Shown: positions 35,662 through 45,236, counted from the first letter of the stretch. The stretch: DNA of 64,000 nucleotides from Streptomyces sp. H27-C3 (GCF_030063415.1 NZ_JASITA010000004.1:126975-190974), one strand, 5' to 3'. Made by a program: numbers and translations. The notes: generated by a model not told the origin, from the letters alone.

Positions 35662-36008
35662 GGTGTTGCGCCTTTCTCCATGCGATCCGCGCCTGTCGCA
35701 GGCAGCGGATCAGATCCTGATCCCCCCGGATATGGATGGAGTGCGTCCGGCGGTCAGCCGGTCGCAGCGCCCCCGTGGACATGGGTGGCGTCCCCGGGGG
35801 TCGTGAAGATCTATCACGGTGAGAAGGGTGATCGATGAGCCCAAATGTGGCGCACGGCACGTGCAAACCGGCACAAAAGTCCCTTGGGGCGGCAAAGGAT
35901 CCGGGTACGTTCACTCGATCGTTATCCGGATTTGAGTGTCCGTTGAGCGAACACCTTGATCGACATGTCCCGACAGATCAGGGCAGCTCCCCGCCCGCCC
36001 GGCCACAC
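35662..36008. other. 347-bp intergenic region, permease leader
   Basis: No gene seen. The permease leader carries a hairpin: GATCCGC-GCCTG-TCG-CAGGC-A-GCGGATC (35684-35711), just upstream of the ribosome-binding site, which could act as an operator or attenuator. The remainder is spacer without a recognised signal. Confidence 0.5.
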
Positions 36009-36602
36009 CTACGGCATGAGCGTCTCGATGAGGCTTTCCTGGAGCGCGCCGAGCCAGAGGTAGGCCATCACCATCGGCTTGCGCGGGTCGTCGTCGAGCA
36101 GCCGGTAGAGCTCGCCGCTCTCGTCCTCGTCGGTGACCTCAAGCCGGGTCCCGATGGTCAGCCGCAGGTCGTTGAGCGTGCCCAGCCAGTGCCGCGCGTC
36201 GGCGGCGGCCAGCTCCAGCACGGTCCCGCCGTCGCCCTTGGCGCCGAGCGAGTCCAGGGTGCGTACGACGGCCAGGGCGTCCTCACGCTTGCGGCCGCGC
36301 AGGTCGTTCTCGGTGAAGCGGCGGAACTCGGCGGAGGCTTCCCGCAGATCCTTGTCGTCCGGATCCGTGCCGGGCCCGGTGTACGCCTCGGGGAACAGCC
36401 GCGCCAGGGCCACGTCGGAGGGCGGCTCGCTCGGGCCCTCGGCGAAGAGGGCGGCCAGCGGGTCCTCGCCCTCGACCGGCTCCTCGCCGGGGCCGACCAG
36501 CTCCAGCAGCTGCACGGCCAGGCTGCGCAGGATGGAGACCTCGACCTCGTCGAGGGCGACGGCCGAGCCGCCGTGCTTCTTCTTCTCGAAGAGCCCGGCC
36601 AT
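36009..36602 (-). CDS. DUF2017 protein (Rv1332-like)
   Basis: A 197-residue conserved actinobacterial protein (DUF2017), start [12 protein letters not shown], with EVSILRSLAVQLLELVG, ALARLFPEAY, FRRFTENDLRGRKR and LNDLRLTIGTRLEVTDEDE. No enzymatic motif. It follows clpS with a one-base stop/start overlap (TGATG), as in M. tuberculosis Rv1331-Rv1332, so the two are co-translated; a proteolysis-linked role is possible but unproven. Confidence 0.85.
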   Translation of the reverse strand: MAGLFEKKKHGGSAVALDEVEVSILRSLAVQLLELVGPGEEPVEGEDPLAALFAEGPSEPPSDVALARLFPEAYTGPGTDPDDKDLREASAEFRRFTENDLRGRKREDALAVVRTLDSLGAKGDGGTVLELAAADARHWLGTLNDLRLTIGTRLEVTDEDESGELYRLLDDDPRKPMVMAYLWLGALQESLIETLMP

Positions 36603-36916
36603 CAGTTGCGGTCCTGCGACAGCGTCGCCCACAGCCCGTATCCGTGCATCGCCTGCACGTCGCGCTCCATCTCCTCGCGGCTGCCGCTGGAGACGACGGC
36701 GCGGCCCTTGTGGTGGACGTCGAGCATCAGCTTGTGCGCCTTGTCCTTGGAGTAGCCGAAGTACGTCTGGAAGACGTAGGACACATAGCTCATGAGATTG
36801 ACCGGGTCGTTGTGGACCAGCGTCACCCAAGGGGTGTCGGGCTCGGGTACGGCGAAGGTCTGTTCGGCCGACTCGGTCTGTTCGATCTCTGCGGGAGCAA
36901 CACTCACTTGTCCCAT
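36602..36916 (-). CDS. clpS: ClpS adaptor
   Basis: A 104-residue N-end-rule adaptor for ClpAP/ClpC. Motifs: [26 protein letters not shown] (the HNDPVN Asp/Asn contacts) and [17 protein letters not shown]. The N-terminal 25 residues are a flexible Glu/Gln-rich extension. The ATG at 36916 is chosen; an upstream in-frame ATG would run into the promoter region. Coupled to DUF2017. Divergent from pncB. Confidence 0.93.
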   Translation of the reverse strand: MGQVSVAPAEIEQTESAEQTFAVPEPDTPWVTLVHNDPVNLMSYVSYVFQTYFGYSKDKAHKLMLDVHHKGRAVVSSGSREEMERDVQAMHGYGLWATLSQDRN

Positions 36917-36957
36917 GCTGCCACTGGGAAGGGCCCATCGCACAAACGGCCCCCTTT

Positions 36958-36980
36958 GATCTCGTCACTCTGACGAGATC
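36958..36980 (+). promoter_or_regulatory. perfect 10-bp palindrome at the pncB promoter
   Basis: GATCTCGTCA-CTC-TGACGAGATC lies between clpS and pncB. A -10-like TAGCAT (36986-36991) is 6 bases downstream and the pncB ATG follows at 36999, so the palindrome covers the -35 region. A repressor site is likely; which NAD regulator binds is unknown. Confidence 0.6.
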
Positions 36981-36998
36981 AGGGGTAGCATCCCTGCC

Positions 36999-38327
36999 AT
37001 GAACACTGCGGACCTCGGGCTGCCGGTGGATGTGCCGTCGACAGCTCTCTTCACCGATCAGTACGAGTTCACGATGCTGCAGGCCGCGCTCAGGGCCGGC
37101 ACCGCCGATCGGCATTCGGTCTTCGAGGTCTTCACCCGGCGGCTGCCCGAGGGGCGGCGCTACGGAGTGGTGGCGGGTACCGGGCGGGTCCTGGACGCCG
37201 TGGAGAACTTCCGCTTCGACGCGGACGTGCTGGGCTTTCTGCGCGAGCACGACATCGTCGACGAGCCGACCCTGCGCTGGCTCTCCACGTACCGCTTCAC
37301 GGGTGACATCTGGGGCTACCCGGAGGGTGAGGTCTACTTCCCCGGCTCACCTATCCTGCGGGTCGAGGGCAGCTTCGCGGAGTGTGTGCTCCTGGAGACG
37401 GTGATCCTGTCGATCCTCAACCATGATTCGGCCATCGCCGCCGCGGCCTCCCGGATGGCCGCCGCGGCGGGCGGGCGCCCGCTCATCGAGATGGGCGCCC
37501 GGCGCACGCACGAGCTGGCCGCCGTCGCCTCCTCGCGCGCCGCCTACGTCGGCGGGTTCACCTCGACCTCGGACCTCGCGGCCGGCTTCCGCTACGGCAT
37601 CCCCACCGTCGGCACCAGCGCGCACGCCTTCACCCTGCTGCACGACAGCGAGCGCGACGCGTTCGAGGCGCAGGTCGCCTCGCTGGGCAGCGGCACGACG
37701 CTGCTGGTCGACACGTACGACGTCACCCGGGCGGTCCGCACCGCCGTCGAGGTCGCCGGGACCGGCCTCGGCGCCGTCCGTATCGACTCGGGCGACCTGC
37801 TGCTCGTCGCGCACCGGGTGCGCCAGCAGCTGGACGAGCTGGGTGCCACCGGGACGAGGATCGTGGTGACGAGCGACCTGGACGAGTACGCCATCGCCTC
37901 GCTGGCGGCGGCGCCGGTGGACGCGTACGGCGTGGGCACCCAGCTGGTGACCGGCAGCGGGCACCCGACCTGCTCGATGGTCTACAAGCTGGTCGCCAGG
38001 GCCCGCAGCGCGGACCCGAAGGCGCCGTTGCAGCCGGTGGCGAAGAAGGCGATGGGCGGCAAGACCTCGATCGGTGGCCGCAAGTGGGCCGCGCGCCGGG
38101 CGGACGAGCACGGCGTCGCGGAGGCGGAGGTCGTCGGGACCGGGGCCGTGCCGCCCGAGCTGGCCGACCGGCAGTTGCTCGTGGAACTCGTCAAGGGCGG
38201 CGATGTGGTGGCGCGCGAGCCGCTGGACGCGGTGCGCGAGCGGCACATCACGGCGCGCGGCGCGCTGCCGATGTCGGCGATGCAGCTCTCCAGGGGCGAG
38301 CCGGTGCTGCCCACCGAATATGTGTAG
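36999..38327 (+). CDS. pncB: nicotinate phosphoribosyltransferase
   Basis: A 442-residue NAD-salvage enzyme making nicotinate mononucleotide from nicotinate and PRPP. Signature: ALFTDQYEFTMLQAALRAG, EVFTRRLPEGRRYGVVAG, EMGARRTHELAAVASSRAAYVGGFTSTSD, RIDSGDLLLVA, VGTQLVTGSGHPTCSMVYKLV. The ATG at 36999 has no ribosome-binding site and the -10-like TAGCAT ends 7 bases before it, so the mRNA may be leaderless. pncA lies 235 bp downstream. Confidence 0.93.
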   Translation: MNTADLGLPVDVPSTALFTDQYEFTMLQAALRAGTADRHSVFEVFTRRLPEGRRYGVVAGTGRVLDAVENFRFDADVLGFLREHDIVDEPTLRWLSTYRFTGDIWGYPEGEVYFPGSPILRVEGSFAECVLLETVILSILNHDSAIAAAASRMAAAAGGRPLIEMGARRTHELAAVASSRAAYVGGFTSTSDLAAGFRYGIPTVGTSAHAFTLLHDSERDAFEAQVASLGSGTTLLVDTYDVTRAVRTAVEVAGTGLGAVRIDSGDLLLVAHRVRQQLDELGATGTRIVVTSDLDEYAIASLAAAPVDAYGVGTQLVTGSGHPTCSMVYKLVARARSADPKAPLQPVAKKAMGGKTSIGGRKWAARRADEHGVAEAEVVGTGAVPPELADRQLLVELVKGGDVVAREPLDAVRERHITARGALPMSAMQLSRGEPVLPTEYV

Positions 38328-38562
38328 GCACAGGCGTAGACGCGGTCGTACGTATGCATGAAAGCGGGGTGAGCGGGCATGTGCCCCCCGGAACCATTGC
38401 GGCTTTTATCAGCCAAATGCCCTCTCCCGCAAGGCCGTTGAAGTCTCTACGCTCGAATCACACCGCCCGCGCCTGTCAGACACCGTCGCCGCCGGGGGGC
38501 CCGCTCCCTCTCCGACGGAGACCGACCGGCCACCCTCTCGTCCCCACCGAAGGGCACCTGCC

Positions 38563-39156
38563 ATGCACCGCGCCTTGATCGTCGTCGACGTTCAGAACGA
38601 CTTCTGTGAGGGCGGGAGCCTCGCGGTGCCGGGGGGCTCCGACGTCGCCGCCGCCATCACGGATCTGATCGGCGCGGCCCCGGCCGGCTACCGCCATGTC
38701 GTCGCCACCCGCGACCATCACATCGACCCGGGCAGTCACTTCGCCACGCCCCCGGCGCTCCCCGACCATGTCCACTCCTGGCCGGTGCACTGCGTCGCCG
38801 GCACGGAGGGCGTGGGCTTCCATCCGAACTTCGCGCCGGCCGTCGCGTCGGGCGCGATCGGCGCGGTCTTCGACAAGGGCGCGTACTCGGCGGCGTACAG
38901 CGGCTTCGAGGGCTCCGACGAGAACGACGTCCTGCTGGGCGACTGGCTGCGGGGCCGCGGGGTCACCGAGGTGGACGTGGTCGGCATCGCGACCGACCAC
39001 TGCGTGCGCGCCACGGCCCTGGACGCGGTGCGCGCGGGCTTCTCCACCCACGTCCTGCTCGACCTGACGGCCGGTGTCTCCGAGGCCACCACCGAGCGGG
39101 CCCTGGAGGAGCTCCGCGAGGCCGGTGTGGAGCTGTCGGGCAAACCGGTGGTGTGA
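38563..39156 (+). CDS. pncA: nicotinamidase / isochorismatase-family
   Basis: A 197-residue cysteine hydrolase that deamidates nicotinamide to nicotinate, feeding PncB. Catalytic residues: Asp in VVDVQNDFCEGG, Lys in DKGAYSAAYSGF and Cys in IATDHCVRATALDA; metal-binding Asp/His in TRDHHIDPGSHF. Placement right after pncB supports the function. Confidence 0.92.
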   Translation: MHRALIVVDVQNDFCEGGSLAVPGGSDVAAAITDLIGAAPAGYRHVVATRDHHIDPGSHFATPPALPDHVHSWPVHCVAGTEGVGFHPNFAPAVASGAIGAVFDKGAYSAAYSGFEGSDENDVLLGDWLRGRGVTEVDVVGIATDHCVRATALDAVRAGFSTHVLLDLTAGVSEATTERALEELREAGVELSGKPVV

Positions 39157-39234
39157 GAGGGCGGTCCGGCCGGTGGCGGGAGGCCGCCACCGACCCCGTG
39201 GGAGCGCTCTCGGGCGCGGCCCGCGGCTGGGCCC

Positions 39235-39561
39235 TCAGGCGGACCGCAGGGATGACCTGAGCAGCGCCCGTATCGGGTGCCAGAGCTCCTCGACCTCCTC
39301 CGGGGCCGAGCGCCACAGCAGGCCGTCGGGGTGGTGCAGGACGGCCGTGATCTCGTCCAGGGTGGGCGGCGCCGCGTTGCCGCGCAGGTAGACCGCGCGC
39401 AGACCGAGATTGCGCAGCCGGGTCAGGGCGCGGGCCCGGTTCACCGAGTGCACCAGGACGCGGACCTTGTGGCCGTCGGCCGCGGGGCTGGGCAGCGTGA
39501 GGGCGACCACCACGCTGCCTCCCGGGAGCCTGACGAAACCTCCACCGGACATGCCGACCAC
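39235..39561 (-). CDS. conserved hypothetical protein
   Basis: A protein of about 108 residues with strand-rich N-terminus (FVRLPGGSVVVALTLPSPAADGHKVRVLVHSVNRARALTRLRNLGLRAVYLRGNAAPPT) and a helical C-terminus (TLDEITAVLHHPDGLLWR). Codon bias is normal, so it is a real gene. No domain or function recognised. An internal ATG (MSGGG) at 39552 is an alternative start. Confidence 0.65.
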   Translation of the reverse strand: MVGMSGGGFVRLPGGSVVVALTLPSPAADGHKVRVLVHSVNRARALTRLRNLGLRAVYLRGNAAPPTLDEITAVLHHPDGLLWRSAPEEVEELWHPIRALLRSSLRSA

Positions 39562-39616
39562 TCCCCCGTAAGACGCCGTGTCAATAAGAGCTCGCTAAGA
39601 GGCATCTAAACGCGAA

Positions 39617-39646
39617 CGGCCGCCGCCCGCTAGAGGGCGACGGCCG
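39617..39646 (-). terminator. terminator after the M6 protease gene
   Basis: CGGCCGCCGCCC / GGGCGACGGCCG hairpin (one mismatch, 6-base loop), 29 bp beyond the stop of the M6 protease. Confidence 0.6.
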
Positions 39647-39674
39647 ATCATGCTCTGACCTGCGATAAAGCGGA

Positions 39675-42080
39675 TTACTTGGTGGAGGGGCCGACCTTCA
39701 CGGTCATGGTCTGGCCACTCTTGGGCTCGCTGACGATCGAGATCTTGGTGTTGGTGTCAGGAACCTTCACTCCACCGGTCGGGTTCGCCTTGTCCCAGTA
39801 CGTCCCCTTGCGGTCGTCGAAGACCGAGACGCCCTTCTGCGACTTCAGCCGCAGCGGAACGTCCGCGTTGTGCAGCGTGAAGGTGTCCGTCCGGTACCGG
39901 CTGAACGACGAGTCGAAGGTCTGGATCTTGTTGCGCAGCAGCGTGCCGTCCGCCCACTTCAGGGCCTTGGCGTGCGCGTCCACGGGCAGGATCAGGCCCT
40001 GGCCGTGGTGCTGGCTGGTGTTGTTGTCCTTCTGCGAGGTGTCCCAGAACCAGACCATCAGGCCGTTCTGGTACGGGTAGTGCTCAACCCAGCTCGGCCG
40101 GGTCTTCGAGAAGCCGAAGTTGTACGGGCCGTTCCTCAGAGTCTTGTCGTACGACACGTACTGGCGGTTCTCGGCCAGGTAGTACTGCTCGTAGTCCTTG
40201 GTGAAGGACTCGCCGATGCGCGAGAAGCCCTTGGCGGTCCAGCCGTTGTCGTCGCCCTCGGCGCCGTCCGTGAACAGCGGCTTGCCGTCGGCGGTCACGG
40301 TGATCGCGTCGGCCGCGAAGCCCTTGCCGCCGGCGCCGCCGTCGGTCTGGTAGCGGAAGCGGACGTCGACCTTCTTGCCTGCGTACGCGTCGAGCGGGAA
40401 GGCCAGCTTCTTGTACGCGCCACCCGTTCCTGTCAGGCCGGGCTTGTCGGCGGCGTCGCGCTCCAGCGCCTTGCCGTCGGCCGTGCCGTCGAGCGCGTTC
40501 CAGGTCTTGCCCGCGTCGGTGGACGCCTCGGCGTACAGCCAGTCGTAGTTGGCCTCGATGTCCCACCAGCCCTGCAGGTCCAGGGACGCCTTCGCCTTGC
40601 CCGCCAGGTCGACGGACCGGGTGAGGGTGTTCTTGAGGTCGTCACCCATGCCGCTCCACCACTGCTTGGAGCCCTCGGAGGGCTTCACGACAGTCGTGGT
40701 GACGGCCTTCTTCGGCAGCTCGACGACGAGCGCCTGCGGGTTCTTGGTGTTGTACGCGGCGACACCCAGCTTGTGCGTCGACTTCTTCGCGGCCTTGGCC
40801 TTGTCGTAGTCGAGCCAGCCCAGCTGGAGCTTGTCCCAGGCGGTCATGTCGCCCGGCAGGTCGCCGATTTCGTTCTTCGCGGTGCCGAGCCAGGAGCCGG
40901 CCGACATCAGGGACCAGAAGCCGACGCCGTTCTCGCCGCCGCCCGAGGTGTCGTACAGGTCGGGCAGGCCGAGGTCGTGGCCGTACTCGTGGGCGAAGAC
41001 GCCGAGCCCGCCGTTCTCCGGCTGCATCGTGTAGTCGCCGACCCAGATGCCGGTGTCGCCGATCTGGGCGCCGCCCGCCTGGTTGCCCGCGGGGCCGGTC
41101 TTGCCCTGGTCGGTGCCGTACGCGTACCAGCGGTGCGCCCACAGGGCGTTCTCGCCCTGGGCGCCGCCGCCCGCCGACTCGTCCTCGCCGGCGTGCACCA
41201 TCTGGAAGTGGTCGATGTAGCCGTCGGACTCGTTGAAGTTGCCGTCGGCGTCGAAGTCGTAGCGGTCCCACAGGTCGTACTTGGCGAGCTGCGCCTTGAT
41301 CTCGGCCGGGGTCTTCCCCTTGGCCTTCTGATCGGCGGTCCAGGCGGTCACACCGTCGCGGACCGTGTCCCAGACGTTGGAGCAGTTGGTGTCGCCGCAG
41401 TAGTTCGAGCCGTAACGGGCCTCGTTGTAGTCGACCTTGACCCAGTCGGAGACGTCGCCGTCGACCGAGTAACGGCCCGACGAGGTCTTCTCGTAGTAGG
41501 TCTTCAGCGACTCCTGGCCCTTGGCCTTGCCGAAGTACAGGTCCTTGAAGTGCTTCTGGTTGTAGTCCTTCTGCCAGGCCGTGGAGTTGTCCTCCTTACG
41601 GTCCGGCTCGGCTATCGCGTTGTGCGCGGGGCCGGGATCGCCGCCGTACTTCTTGACGGGCGGCCTGGGGCCGTCACCGTCCGGGTCGTGCATCGTGGTG
41701 TTGTCGACCTTGTCGCCGAACTCCACCAGGATCGTGAAGATCTTGTCGGTCTTCTCCCGGCCCAGCTCGACGTACTTGCGGTCGTCGAGCTTCACGACCT
41801 TGGAGCCGCCACGCTGCCGCACCGTGGCGTCGCCGGATATGACCTTTTCGAGCGCGGCCTGACGCGCGGCGTCCTGCTGCTTGCTGAACGGGCCTTCGAG
41901 ATCGTGCTCGACATGGCCCTTGGCGGGCGCCGGGTCACGGCGCTCGGCCTCCGCCGATCCCGCTGCGGCCGACGTCTTCTCGTCGGCCTGCGCGGTGGCG
42001 AACGCGGATGCGGTCGCGGCGGCTGTTGCCATGGCAACGACCATGGCGGCGGCTCTGATCCGCCCTCTGTTGGTGGTCAC
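39675..42080 (-). CDS. secreted immune inhibitor A-type M6 metalloprotease
   Basis: An 801-residue zinc peptidase with signal peptide (IRAAAMVVAMATAAATASAFATAQA), a short propeptide, and an M6 catalytic domain with HEYGHDLGLPD (residues 364-374) plus downstream LMSAGSWLG. C-terminal Ig/CUB-like beta domains (SLDLQGWWDIEANYDWLYAEASTDAGKTW) follow. Homologous to InhA of Bacillus and the SCO2920-type Streptomyces proteases. GTG 42080 is chosen because GGGGAGGA stands 10 bases upstream and the signal peptide follows; the longer reading adds a stretch without signal character. Confidence 0.9.
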   Translation of the reverse strand: MTTNRGRIRAAAMVVAMATAAATASAFATAQADEKTSAAAGSAEAERRDPAPAKGHVEHDLEGPFSKQQDAARQAALEKVISGDATVRQRGGSKVVKLDDRKYVELGREKTDKIFTILVEFGDKVDNTTMHDPDGDGPRPPVKKYGGDPGPAHNAIAEPDRKEDNSTAWQKDYNQKHFKDLYFGKAKGQESLKTYYEKTSSGRYSVDGDVSDWVKVDYNEARYGSNYCGDTNCSNVWDTVRDGVTAWTADQKAKGKTPAEIKAQLAKYDLWDRYDFDADGNFNESDGYIDHFQMVHAGEDESAGGGAQGENALWAHRWYAYGTDQGKTGPAGNQAGGAQIGDTGIWVGDYTMQPENGGLGVFAHEYGHDLGLPDLYDTSGGGENGVGFWSLMSAGSWLGTAKNEIGDLPGDMTAWDKLQLGWLDYDKAKAAKKSTHKLGVAAYNTKNPQALVVELPKKAVTTTVVKPSEGSKQWWSGMGDDLKNTLTRSVDLAGKAKASLDLQGWWDIEANYDWLYAEASTDAGKTWNALDGTADGKALERDAADKPGLTGTGGAYKKLAFPLDAYAGKKVDVRFRYQTDGGAGGKGFAADAITVTADGKPLFTDGAEGDDNGWTAKGFSRIGESFTKDYEQYYLAENRQYVSYDKTLRNGPYNFGFSKTRPSWVEHYPYQNGLMVWFWDTSQKDNNTSQHHGQGLILPVDAHAKALKWADGTLLRNKIQTFDSSFSRYRTDTFTLHNADVPLRLKSQKGVSVFDDRKGTYWDKANPTGGVKVPDTNTKISIVSEPKSGQTMTVKVGPSTK

Positions 42081-42522
42081 TTGACGATGTCCTCCCCTGC
42101 GGCCGCACCAGCACGGACCGAAGGTGAGGGGTTCCGGGCGCGACACGCGTCTCAAGTGACGACATTTGACCGGAGTCTCAGAAGAAAAGACAGATCTTGA
42201 CTTAAACGAGCCAAGTGCACTATGCAGACGCTCAGTTCCGTTATCCGAACACTTGGCGGATGCGGATGACGCCCGAAACGGGTCCTGAGCGGGCCTCGGC
42301 CGACGGGGACCAGCGCCGTCGGCGGGCGCGTCGATCTCACCTGTTGGAATACGGAATGACTCCGTGCGCCCCCCATGCCTCGGTACCGTGGGTTAGGTCA
42401 CGCTTACTACCTGTTCCACGCGGGCACTCACCGTCGTAGGGTCGCCTGCAGTGCGACCCGCGTTGAGAGACACCTCCGATCGCTGCCCCCCCCCGATCGC
42501 TGCTCCGAGGACGGATATCGCC
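42081..42522. other. 442-bp divergent promoter region
   Basis: No gene. Contains GGGTCGC-N7-GCGACCC (42439-42459), an inverted repeat just upstream of the small membrane gene, and a CCGATCGCTGC direct repeat (42476 and 42493, period 17 bp). Promoters for the protease and the membrane gene must lie here, but none is certain. Confidence 0.5.
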
Positions 42523-42843
42523 ATGCCGCGTCCCACTGCCGCACAGTTCGCCTACGGTTCAGCCACGGTCGTCTTCTCGACCCTCGCCATGCTCCTGCTC
42601 TCGCAGACGGCGACCGGCATCGGAATCGCTGTCATCGCCTTCGCCGCGCTGGCGCTCGGCCTGCTCGTGGCACTGACCGTGCCCATGCCGAAGACGGCGC
42701 GCACGGCCCGGCGCACGAGTGATGCGACTCGTGCGCCGGACCGTGCGGCCGCCGTGGCCCTCTCCGAGGCCGAGAGCTACGAGTCCCGGGTGCCTGCCCC
42801 GCGGACCCGCTCGGCCGTCGGCGAGCATTCGCTACGTGGCTGA
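42523..42843 (+). CDS. small two-helix membrane protein
   Basis: A 106-residue protein with two membrane helices (FAYGSATVVFSTLAMLLLS and GIGIAVIAFAALALGLLVALTVPM) and a charged C-terminal tail rich in Arg/Ala/Glu. No family recognised. The ATG at 42523 follows GAGGACGG. Its end overlaps the convergent RDD gene by 12 bp. Confidence 0.7.
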   Translation: MPRPTAAQFAYGSATVVFSTLAMLLLSQTATGIGIAVIAFAALALGLLVALTVPMPKTARTARRTSDATRAPDRAAAVALSEAESYESRVPAPRTRSAVGEHSLRG

Positions 42844-43527
42844 CACCACCACGGTCTTGGCCGCCTTGTCGTGCAGGCCCTGCTTGTAGGGCTTGTCGAC
42901 CAGGATCATGACCAGGTTGATCAGCCACCAGATGCAGAAGCAGCAGATCAACGCCGGCACCCACAGCACAACGGCCCTCATCAGTGAGGCCCTGGTCTCC
43001 GGGACCGTGCCACTGTTGAGCATCGCGACGCGCAGCCCCATCAGGCGCTTGCCGACGGTCTGGCCGTTCTTCCTGGACGTCATGTACGTGTCGTAGCCGA
43101 CGTACACGATCATCGTGATCAGCTGCCAGAGCAGGGACTTGCCGTTGCCCTGGTCCGAGATGTCGTCCCAGTTGCCGTTGTAGCCCTCGAAGCTGCCGAT
43201 GAGCCAGCCGAGCAGGCTCATCGGGATGCCGACGATCAGCGCGTCGACGATGCGGGCCACGAGGCGTTTGCCGGTGGGGGCGAGCGGCGGCATCCCCGCG
43301 AGCGGGTCGGCCGCGCCACCGCTGTAGGGCGGTGGCGGCGCGTTCCCACCGTACGGGGAACTCCCTTGCGGGGGGTCACCGTACGGGGAGCCCCCGGCGG
43401 GGGCGCCGTACGGGGAGCCGCCCGGCGGTGGAGGCGGAGGGGGCGGTGTCGGGCCGTCCTGCGGCTTCTTGAAGAACGGATCGTCCTCCGGCGGCTGGCC
43501 GCCCGGCGGCGGCTGGTCGGTGCTCAT
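42832..43527 (-). CDS. RDD-family membrane protein
   Basis: A 231-residue protein with a Pro/Gly-rich cytoplasmic N-terminus containing repeated GGSPYG units, and an RDD domain of three to four helices (GKRLVARIVDALIVGIPMSLLGWLIGS, then MSRKNGQTVGKRLMGLRV and a C-terminal pair of helices). RDD proteins are linked to ion or osmolyte handling, unproven here. Followed upstream by a second, larger RDD gene on the same strand. Confidence 0.85.
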   Translation of the reverse strand: MSTDQPPPGGQPPEDDPFFKKPQDGPTPPPPPPPPGGSPYGAPAGGSPYGDPPQGSSPYGGNAPPPPYSGGAADPLAGMPPLAPTGKRLVARIVDALIVGIPMSLLGWLIGSFEGYNGNWDDISDQGNGKSLLWQLITMIVYVGYDTYMTSRKNGQTVGKRLMGLRVAMLNSGTVPETRASLMRAVVLWVPALICCFCIWWLINLVMILVDKPYKQGLHDKAAKTVVVSAT

Positions 43528-43619
43528 ACCCGCAGTCGACCGCGCCCGCCCGTGGTCCGCATCCGGTCGGGTGCCGTTCGGGGGACGCGGCGCCCTCTAT
43601 GGGTGCCTCGGGGCTCGAC

Positions 43620-45236
43620 TCAGCTGTTTCCAGCCACGAACGTGCGGGCCGCCTTGTCGTGCCAGCACTGGCGCCACGGACGGTCGAACAGGCACCACGC
43701 GACGTTGACGATCCCGATGACCAGCACCCCCAGCACGCCGTAGAGCAGCCAGCGGCGCAGTGCGGCGCCGAAGGCCGGGGGCTCATGCTCCTCGATGTCC
43801 CGCACGTGCAGCCGGAACAGCTTCTTGCCGAGCGTCCGGCCCCACTTCGAGGTCGGGAACGCCTCGTAGACCACTCCGAAGAGGAGGAAGGCGCCCAGGA
43901 CGATGCCGAGGTAGCCGGCGGTGGTGCCGTCGATCAGCCAGACGGTGACGGTCTCGCCGGACAGCTTCGCCGCTTCGACCTTGTCGTCGATGTGCGTGAG
44001 CGCCTTCGATACGAGCGGCACGCCGACCGCGCCGACGACGGCACCCAGGACGACGGTGTCGACCAGCCGCGCGGCCAGCCGCCTGCCGAGCCCTGCGGGC
44101 CTGGCGGCTGCCTGGGCCTGGGCGGCCCGCAAAAAGGGATCGCTGACCGGCGGCTTCCACGGCACGACGGGCTGCTGCGGGTCCTGCCGCTCCTGCTGCT
44201 GGTGCGCCTGAACCCCGCCGTGCTCCGGCTGGGCGAGCCGGTGCACCTGCTGCGCCCAGGAGGCGGCGCCACCGCCGGACGCGGAGCTGACAGGGGCGGG
44301 GGCCGCGGGAGCGGGCTGAGGCTGGGGCTGCGGTGCCTGTTGCTGCGGCTGGGACTGTTGGGGCTGCTGATGTTGGGGCTGCTGATGTTGGGGCTGCTGG
44401 GCCTGCGGCTGTTGAGGCTGCGCCTGGGCGGGGACCTGGGGGTTCCGGGCGCCGGGGGTCATGGTCCGGATCGCCATCGTGCCGTCGGCCCTGGCGGTAC
44501 GGGAGGACTCCGCGGCGACTGCGGCCCCCGTGGCACCGGCGCGCAGGGCGCGGATGGCCATGGTGCTGTCGGCGGGGACGGCCGGACCACTGTCCGCACG
44601 CCCCTGCCCCGCCCCCTGCCCCTGCTGGCCCTGGCCGTGAACCTGGCCCGGCCCCTGAGCCTGCCCCTGAGATTGACCGGGGGAACGGACCCCAGGCAAC
44701 GCGCCCCGGCTGGGGTCGGCGGTGGGGCCGGCCTGGCTCCCGGCGCCCGGGGCGGCCTGCCCGGCACCGGCGCCCGCCGGGCGCGGGTCGCGCGCGGCCG
44801 GGGACCCCTCGCCGCTCCGCGGGATCCGGCCCGAACCACTGTCGCTGTCGCCCGCCGTGCGCGGATCCCGCGGCGGAGATCCCCACGAGACCCGCCGGTC
44901 GCGCTCACCGCCGAAGCCCGTCTGGCGCGAGGTGTCGGCCTGCCAGGCGGAGGCGGGTTCCGGGGCGCTGCCGTGCAGATGCGCGCCCTCGGGCTCCTCG
45001 TCGAAGAAGACCGGCCCGGTCTCCTCGACGGTCGGGCGCCGAACGGGAGCCGGAGCGGGCGCGGCGGCTCCTCCGCCGCGCCCGGTGGGCATCGCGTCGC
45101 CGGTCGCCGGGGCGGGGCGGCTGGTGCCGGGCACCCAGGTCGCGCCGTTCCAGTACCGGACATATCCGGGGATGGAAGGATCCGGGTAATACCCTTCCCG
45201 GGCTACGTCCGTACCGTCGCCAGGAGAGGCCACCAT
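43620..45236 (-). CDS. RDD protein with DUF2510 and Gln/Pro-rich linker
   Basis: About 538 residues. The N-terminus holds a DUF2510-like tryptophan motif (EGYYPDPSIPGYVRYWNGATWVPGT). A long low-complexity Gly/Ala/Gln/Pro linker with QPQHQ repeats follows. The C-terminal third is an RDD domain (GRRLAARLVDTVVLGAVVGAVGVPLVS, WGRTLGKKLFRLHVRDI). The start at 45236 is preferred because GGAG lies 9 bases upstream; ATGs at 45254 and 45263 are alternatives. Confidence 0.82.
   Translation of the reverse strand: MVASPGDGTDVAREGYYPDPSIPGYVRYWNGATWVPGTSRPAPATGDAMPTGRGGGAAAPAPAPVRRPTVEETGPVFFDEEPEGAHLHGSAPEPASAWQADTSRQTGFGGERDRRVSWGSPPRDPRTAGDSDSGSGRIPRSGEGSPAARDPRPAGAGAGQAAPGAGSQAGPTADPSRGALPGVRSPGQSQGQAQGPGQVHGQGQQGQGAGQGRADSGPAVPADSTMAIRALRAGATGAAVAAESSRTARADGTMAIRTMTPGARNPQVPAQAQPQQPQAQQPQHQQPQHQQPQQSQPQQQAPQPQPQPAPAAPAPVSSASGGGAASWAQQVHRLAQPEHGGVQAHQQQERQDPQQPVVPWKPPVSDPFLRAAQAQAAARPAGLGRRLAARLVDTVVLGAVVGAVGVPLVSKALTHIDDKVEAAKLSGETVTVWLIDGTTAGYLGIVLGAFLLFGVVYEAFPTSKWGRTLGKKLFRLHVRDIEEHEPPAFGAALRRWLLYGVLGVLVIGIVNVAWCLFDRPWRQCWHDKAARTFVAGNS

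Noticed and set aside
35618..35914. Small minus-strand frame upstream of the amino acid permease
   Set aside because: Overlaps the permease start, no ribosome-binding site, no family likeness; judged non-coding.
39870..42200. Open frame of over 770 codons on the plus strand across the M6 protease
   Set aside because: Shadow of a clear gene with HEYGH motif; codon bias fits the minus strand only.
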